Below the pieces are notes generated by a model. It was not told the origin of the DNA, made no database searches, and saw only the letters and a list, made by a program, of their open reading frames with translations. Below, one piece after another: positions 59,426-64,000 of a DNA stretch of 64,000 nt (positions are counted from its first letter, which is position 1; each line of letters starts with the position of its first letter). The translations under genes and the position numbers were made by a program. Source of the stretch: Hypholoma sublateritium FD-334 SS-4 (lineage: Eukaryota; Basidiomycota; Agaricomycetes; Agaricales; Strophariaceae). The stretch is from the NCBI GenBank assembly GCA_000827495.1, contig KN817639.1, forward strand, positions 46,381-110,380. The letters run 5' to 3'.

Positions 59426-61094
59426 ATGGCAAAAATCGGTGATCTACCCGTCGAACTATTGGAGCACATCTTTGACGACATCTTAATTTCGACGTTCTCA
59501 CCCAAATGGCACCGGAATGTGCCCACCCCGAATCGCGCATTGTTCCCATTCAACGTCGCATCTACCTGCATCCTTTGGCTAAGTGTTCTGAAATCAAAAT
59601 CAAAATACTGGCGCCAAGTAGTAATTGACGTCGCGGACGACCCAACAGCTTTCCTGGATACGCTGTCATTGTTCAAGAGCGACGGGTATGAAACTGCACG
59701 GATTGTTATTGTTTTTTCTAGCATGAAGGACCCCGATTCCCAGGCAAGCATCCCCCACGATGAAAGTATTGACGAGAAGGTGAAAGTTACCGAGAATACC
59801 CGAGCCAGCGCAGTCTTCGAGCGTTTGGAAGGATTCGTCGCGGACTGTGGAAGCATCGTATTCGACCTTGTATACCAGTCCTCCCTGCCATCATCCGCAC
59901 GCCTCTGCACCCACCGGCTTCCACTACTGCATCATCTATCTCTTACTTGTGCCATACATGATTGTGACGGGGTTGCTGCTGATCTCCAGCGCAAATTTTA
60001 TCCGCTTCGTTCCCTGAAGAGCATCACAATAACGGGTGTCAGCTTCATGGAGCTCTGTGATCGTGGCCCATACCGGAGATTCCCTTTAAGACAGCTCTTC
60101 TCTCTTGAACTCTCGATAAATCACTTCGTGTTCAAGAATGCCGAACAAGTCAAGATATTCCAAACAGAACTCGCCAGCATAAATTCCTATGCCACTCTCT
60201 CACTCTCGAATCTCAACTTTACCGGTGTCGCATCAGCACAACCCAGTTCGGACATTCTCCTTGAAGTGGGACATCTTGTATTTGACTCCGTCTCCGTTGA
60301 ATTCCTCAATGAATTCATGCCGGCAATCTTCCATAATCAAAGTGTTCAGATACTTTCTTTCCAGCGGTGTGTCATACCAGATATCCGTCTTTTCCTGGAT
60401 GGTTTTGAAAACCTCACAGAGACCCTTCAACTTCTCCAGCTCGTTGATATCCCCATAGACCGACATAGCCTATATAATCCAATATATGGCATCACCCCGG
60501 AGCATGTGCGATTTCTCCGCTGCGGAAACGTTACCGACAAACTGCTCAGAAATTTGGCAAGTTTTGAATTCGTTAGGATAAAAACATTGGAACTACATGA
60601 TTGCAGCGGGTTTACTTCCAATGGTGACCGCAAGTTTGTCTGCTAGGCGGGATCTATATCGCGCAGACCCTGTGGGGAATGATATGTTTGAAGCTATCGA
60701 GGTCCACGGAACGGGCCCCTTACTCTCTGTGGAAAACACCAAATTCTTTCTCGCTGCGGGGTCCGGTACTAAAAATCTTATCCAGGAGCTCAACAAAGAG
60801 TCTGACAAATTTTTTGAAGCAGAATCCGAGTCGGAAGAAGAGTTTGGTGAAGGGTCGGACAATGAAGAGTTCACTGAACATTCTCCTAGGACCCGCGTAG
60901 AGTGGAACGTGGTGGGGCACAGCAACATTCCCGATGGATATATGACAGATCTGCGTCCTATGGACGAGATTCAATCTATACGCTTTGAGGACAGTTTAGT
61001 TGATTGCCCGTTGGCCCAGGTATCAAAGGATGCGATGTATACTGTCGATGCAGACAAGTATGACGCATTATCGACGGTAGTCAAGTATTATTAG
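59426..61094 (+). CDS. F-box protein
   Basis: The start is the ATG before A-K-I-G-D-L-P-V-E-L-L-E-H-I-F, a clear F-box N-terminus. The next hallmark is L-F-P-F-N-V-A-S-T-C-I-L-W-L-S-V. The middle shows leucine-rich irregular repeats (F-S-L-E-L-S-I-N-H-F; Q-I-L-S-F-Q-R-C-V-I-P-D; K-T-L-E-L-H-D-C-S-G-F-T). A frame change occurs at 60624: either a 43-nt intron (60624-60666, gtgacc ... gcgcag) or an indel joins it to D-P-V-G-N-D-M-F-E-A-I-E-V-H-G. The C-terminus has an acidic block (E-S-E-S-E-E-E-F-G-E-G) and ends S-T-V-V-K-Y-Y. F-box proteins select substrates for SCF ubiquitin ligases through Skp1; its target is unknown. The family is hugely expanded in mushrooms. Confidence 0.8.
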
Positions 61095-62388
61095 GAATAA
61101 ATACGTTACGCATAAGCGGCGGCGTGACTTTTTTCTTCCAGTTAGCCTACTTGTATACGAGAGCTTAGCGCTTTCGTGTCAACATTGATGTCGCTCTTCT
61201 AATCGCTGCGTGACCCGTATGGAAAGCAAGACCGTCGCGCTCAAGGGAGGATTACAAATTACAAATATCGTGTGGTTTATCAAAGTAAGGCCAATGTCAG
61301 GTGAACCGTCCCAGGCGGGACTGGGTGGGTATTCGTCTCGCACCGACATCGCATTGAGCGGCGTCCCAAACTGCTTTTCGGGTTCGCCGCCCTCGCGCTT
61401 CCACCAGCGCTCTCCCCAAATACACGTAGTCAACGTTTGTATACTAGTAGCAGGTGGAACCAGGGCGCAATTCTCGCGTTGAGTGTTGCAATGGATTATG
61501 TTTCAGCCAACTATTGAAGCCACGACGCGAATCGCACATCATTTACATTCATGCCCGCATTGTTCTGCATCGACAGCTAGAGACACCACCGCCACGCTCC
61601 TCATGTCCTCCGTATATTTATCCAGCAGACACCGTGGATATCTTAGTCAAAGAGAGGCCACTGTCTTCCTATTGATGGTTTTGACCACACTTGATTTAAG
61701 CTTCTGATGCACAAAATATCATCGTGGAATCTCCATCAGCGGCCCAGATTCGGAGGGCAGTGTCGCACTGTAAGTTGTAACCGAAGCGTGCCACCCGGCC
61801 CCATGCAACCCGAAGCGGATGCCTCTCTATCCCCCGCGCAGGCCACCGGCGCATGGGCTGGTACAGCACACGCACCACAGCGCGGGCTAGCGCGGCGCCG
61901 TTGCACGCCTGATCCGGGCCAAACGCGCCACACGGTGTTTGTTTAGTGTCGGGCCCCTGGGTCTTTGTTGACTCTTGAGCGCAGGAAGCGATGTTCCTTT
62001 CCGGGACAGCTTTCTTTCTGCGGGACACCTGGTTGAGTTGACTGATTAGCGTGGGCTGTTTGGTTGGCCCAGAGTGTTTTTCGGCGCAGCGCAGGAGGCG
62101 GTGTTCCTTTCTTGGACAGCCTCCTTTCTCGGGCAGTCGATTGTGCTTGTATCCCCACTATGGCCGGGCACACGGGGCCCGTGCCACGCGGGAGCCACGG
62201 CCACTGACGCTGGGGCCTGCTACTGCGCGGTACAAAGCTGCGGGACAGAGACACTGCGCTTCTTTCCTACCACTACGACCCGACCACCCATTGATTCAGA
62301 GACGCCGTAGGCGTACCGCCCGCTTCTCACTCATTCAGCGCGCTAGAAGCGCGTTAGTTAATTTCAAACGATAAACGAGATATAGACA
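61095..62388. other. 1.3-kb interval with two imperfect direct repeats
   Basis: Frames are short and unsupported. Two related ~47-nt units at 61979-62025 and 62089-62134 share GCGCAGGA(A/G)GCG(A/G)TGTTCC. Confidence 0.45.
61979..62134 (+). repeat. Imperfect direct repeat, two copies 110 bp apart
   Basis: Copies at 61979-62025 and 62089-62134 both read GCGCAGGA-GCG-TGTTCCTTTC, followed by GGACAGC and CTTTCT. Divergence is about 20%, so the duplication is old. Confidence 0.5.
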
Positions 62389-63529
62389 ATGCCCGCACAT
62401 ATGGACACCCCGCTCGATTTCACGGTGCGCCTTCTGCTCTTTCCCTTGCTTTGGGCGTGAAGACGGGAACTGACGACTGCTGCAGTATCCGGCGTGGTAC
62501 CGCCCCGATGGCACAGCGCGCACCATCCGCAGCGGTCCGCCGAGCATCGCGTCCGCGTCCGCATCCTCGCGCGCGCCGTCCATCGCTCCGAGCACGAGCA
62601 CGAAAGCGAGCACAGGAACGAGCACCAGCGCATCGCGCACGCGTGCAAGGGGGCCGCGTGAGCTGAGAGTGAAGGACACCGGCGCGGTGGTGCATGTGCA
62701 CGCGCACAGCGTGCCAGTGGCTTCGATTGTAGCGCCAAGAGAGACCCCACCCGCACCGCTCATGGAGCCCGCACCGATGGCAACGCCAACGGCCAGTCAG
62801 CTGCGCCGCTCAGAACAAGCGCGGCGATTCCGTGCGGTGCCTCGTAGAGCGTACGCCAGCGGTGCTGCCGCAACCGACACCGCGCCAGCCTCTGGCTCGC
62901 CGCACACAACTTCCCGAGCTATCGAGCCCACAGGACACCCCAGCATGCCCAAGTCGGCCCCGCTCACTGACAATCCACCAACGAAGGCAAATGCCGACCC
63001 GGACCCGGACGTCATCGAGCAACTCCGTCGCTGGGAGGCGATGCACGCAGCTGCGCTGCGCACTTCCTCCTCCGCGTCCTCGTCTTTCCATGGGGCGTCG
63101 CCAGACCCTACGCCTACATCATCTGCGCTCCCTGCTCCGACCAAGGAGACGCCAGTCCTGCGAACCGTTGCGCGCAACACTCCCAGGAATATCACCCCTA
63201 GCGCACAAAGAGAGCGCTCGCAGGTCGCCGCTGTACACGTAGGCACGGGGACAGCACCGCGCGTTGCGCGCCGGAGGGAAGGAGGGCGGGAACGCGGAGG
63301 GGCGGCGACGCTCGGCGCGCACGGCCGACGGAACGAAGCGTGGGCGGCGCCGCGCCGCGATGTGGACGCGGAGATCGCGCCGGGGGAGTCGTGGTACCGC
63401 CCTGCCCCCAAAAAAGCTGGGGCGGAAGAGAGGAAGAGCGGGAAGAAGACAAAGGGTTCCACGGCAACGACGGAGAAGGAGGAGGGGGAGAAGCGGGGGC
63501 TGGTTGCTGCCATTGTGGGGTGGTTTTGA
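62389..63529 (+). CDS. Low-complexity hypothetical protein
   Basis: Two exons, 62389-62424 (M-P-A-H-M-D-T-P-L-D-F-T) and 62486-63529, joined across a 61-nt intron (gtgcgc ... tgcag) to Y-P-A-W-Y-R-P-D-G-T-A-R. The reading frame stays open for 347 codons after the splice, about 359 residues in all. The protein is rich in Ala, Pro, Ser, Thr and Arg and probably disordered. A possible helix is D-P-D-V-I-E-Q-L-R-R-W-E-A-M-H-A-A-A-L. The end combines E-S-W-Y-R-P-A-P-K-K with a Lys/Glu block and a hydrophobic tail G-L-V-A-A-I-V-G-W-F. I recognise no domain. The strong G+C at third positions and the clean splice favour a real gene. Confidence 0.55.
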
Positions 63530-64000
63530 GATAGCTCGAGGCCTTAGCCTTAAGCTGCGTGGTGCTCGTTTTTTGAGCGGTGCTTCACCGGGCAAGCGGG
63601 TCCGCTTTTTTGAATTATGCATTTCATAGATAGGATATTTGTGTTCTGCGGAGAAAGAAGTAACTTTCAATCACTGTCGCAGCGAAATGGAAGAGAACTG
63701 GCACCTGGCATACCTTCAAATAGAAAATTCTGAATGGTACGGTGCGCCAGGAGTATCAGCCAGGATTTTAGATCAGAATCAAATGGAAGGCTCGTGTCCG
63801 CCGTTCCCGCGGCCTTTCGCAACTGCCTGCCATGTTGCCCCGCCTTCTCATTGCCATTTAATATGTTTTCTCGGCCGTCGATGTGGTTTATATGTCTTAT
63901 TTCTTATGTTTTTCGCAAAATAAAAGAGTCAATGTTGTTGACATAAGGTCTTTTTTACAGCAGAACACGCCATGATATTTTGTGCTTATGTTTTCTTTTA
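63530..64000. other. Right edge, no gene seen
   Basis: 3' side of the last gene followed by A+T-rich sequence. No supported frame. Confidence 0.45.

Overview
The window is nuclear DNA of a filamentous basidiomycete, most probably an Agaricomycete. The evidence is dense short GT-AG introns (about 45-70 nt), two fungal-specific FunK1-type kinases, a DUF6535 membrane protein, a microsomal P450 of the fungal IPT-x-GPSG type, and no operon-like organisation. Most supported genes are interrupted by introns, so single open frames describe them poorly; the models below were built by joining exons by eye on both strands. Species, and whether the window is chromosomal core or accessory, cannot be read from the sequence.

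Layout. 1-4.4 kb: the 3' end of one BAHD-like acyltransferase, a complete tandem copy of it, and a convergent cytochrome P450; these look like tailoring genes of a small metabolic cluster that continues to the left. 4.4-8.4 kb: gene-poor, with an 821-bp terminal-inverted-repeat element that has a target-site duplication, and scattered gene debris. 8.4-18.4 kb: a GH15 glycosidase cut into 29 exons, a GH3-type (auxin-conjugase-like) adenylating enzyme, and a convergent GH2 beta-mannosidase. 18.9-21.2 kb: FunK1 kinase 1. 22.2-28.9 kb: an ICMT-like membrane methyltransferase, a thiamine-diphosphate enzyme, a basic nucleolar-like protein and a DUF4139/DUF4140 protein. 30.5-35.6 kb: two tandem secreted serine carboxypeptidases (S10). 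36-38.8 kb: the DUF6535 protein. 38.9-39.3 kb: a small protein with a histone-H3-like N-terminus. 41.1-41.9 kb: a dual-specificity phosphatase. 41.9-47 kb: mostly G+C-rich sequence with no convincing gene. 47-55.7 kb: a phosphoglycerate-mutase-like phosphatase and the roughly 2,000-residue HEAT-repeat protein of the LAA1/HEATR5 family. 56-58 kb: a second FunK1 gene with a deleted, frameshifted centre. 59.4-61.1 kb: an F-box protein. 62.4-63.5 kb: a low-complexity hypothetical protein.

How the genes relate. No single pathway unites the window. GH15, beta-mannosidase and the S10 pair would all serve polymer breakdown; only the carboxypeptidases carry a visible signal peptide. Housekeeping trafficking (LAA1) and lineage-expanded signalling genes (FunK1, F-box, DUF6535) are interleaved. 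The most unusual features are the micro-exon architecture of the GH15 gene, four GC-AG introns (one contrasted with GT-AG at the same site in a tandem paralogue), the H3-tail-like small protein, the TIR element with a tRNA-like segment, and the internally deleted FunK1 gene.
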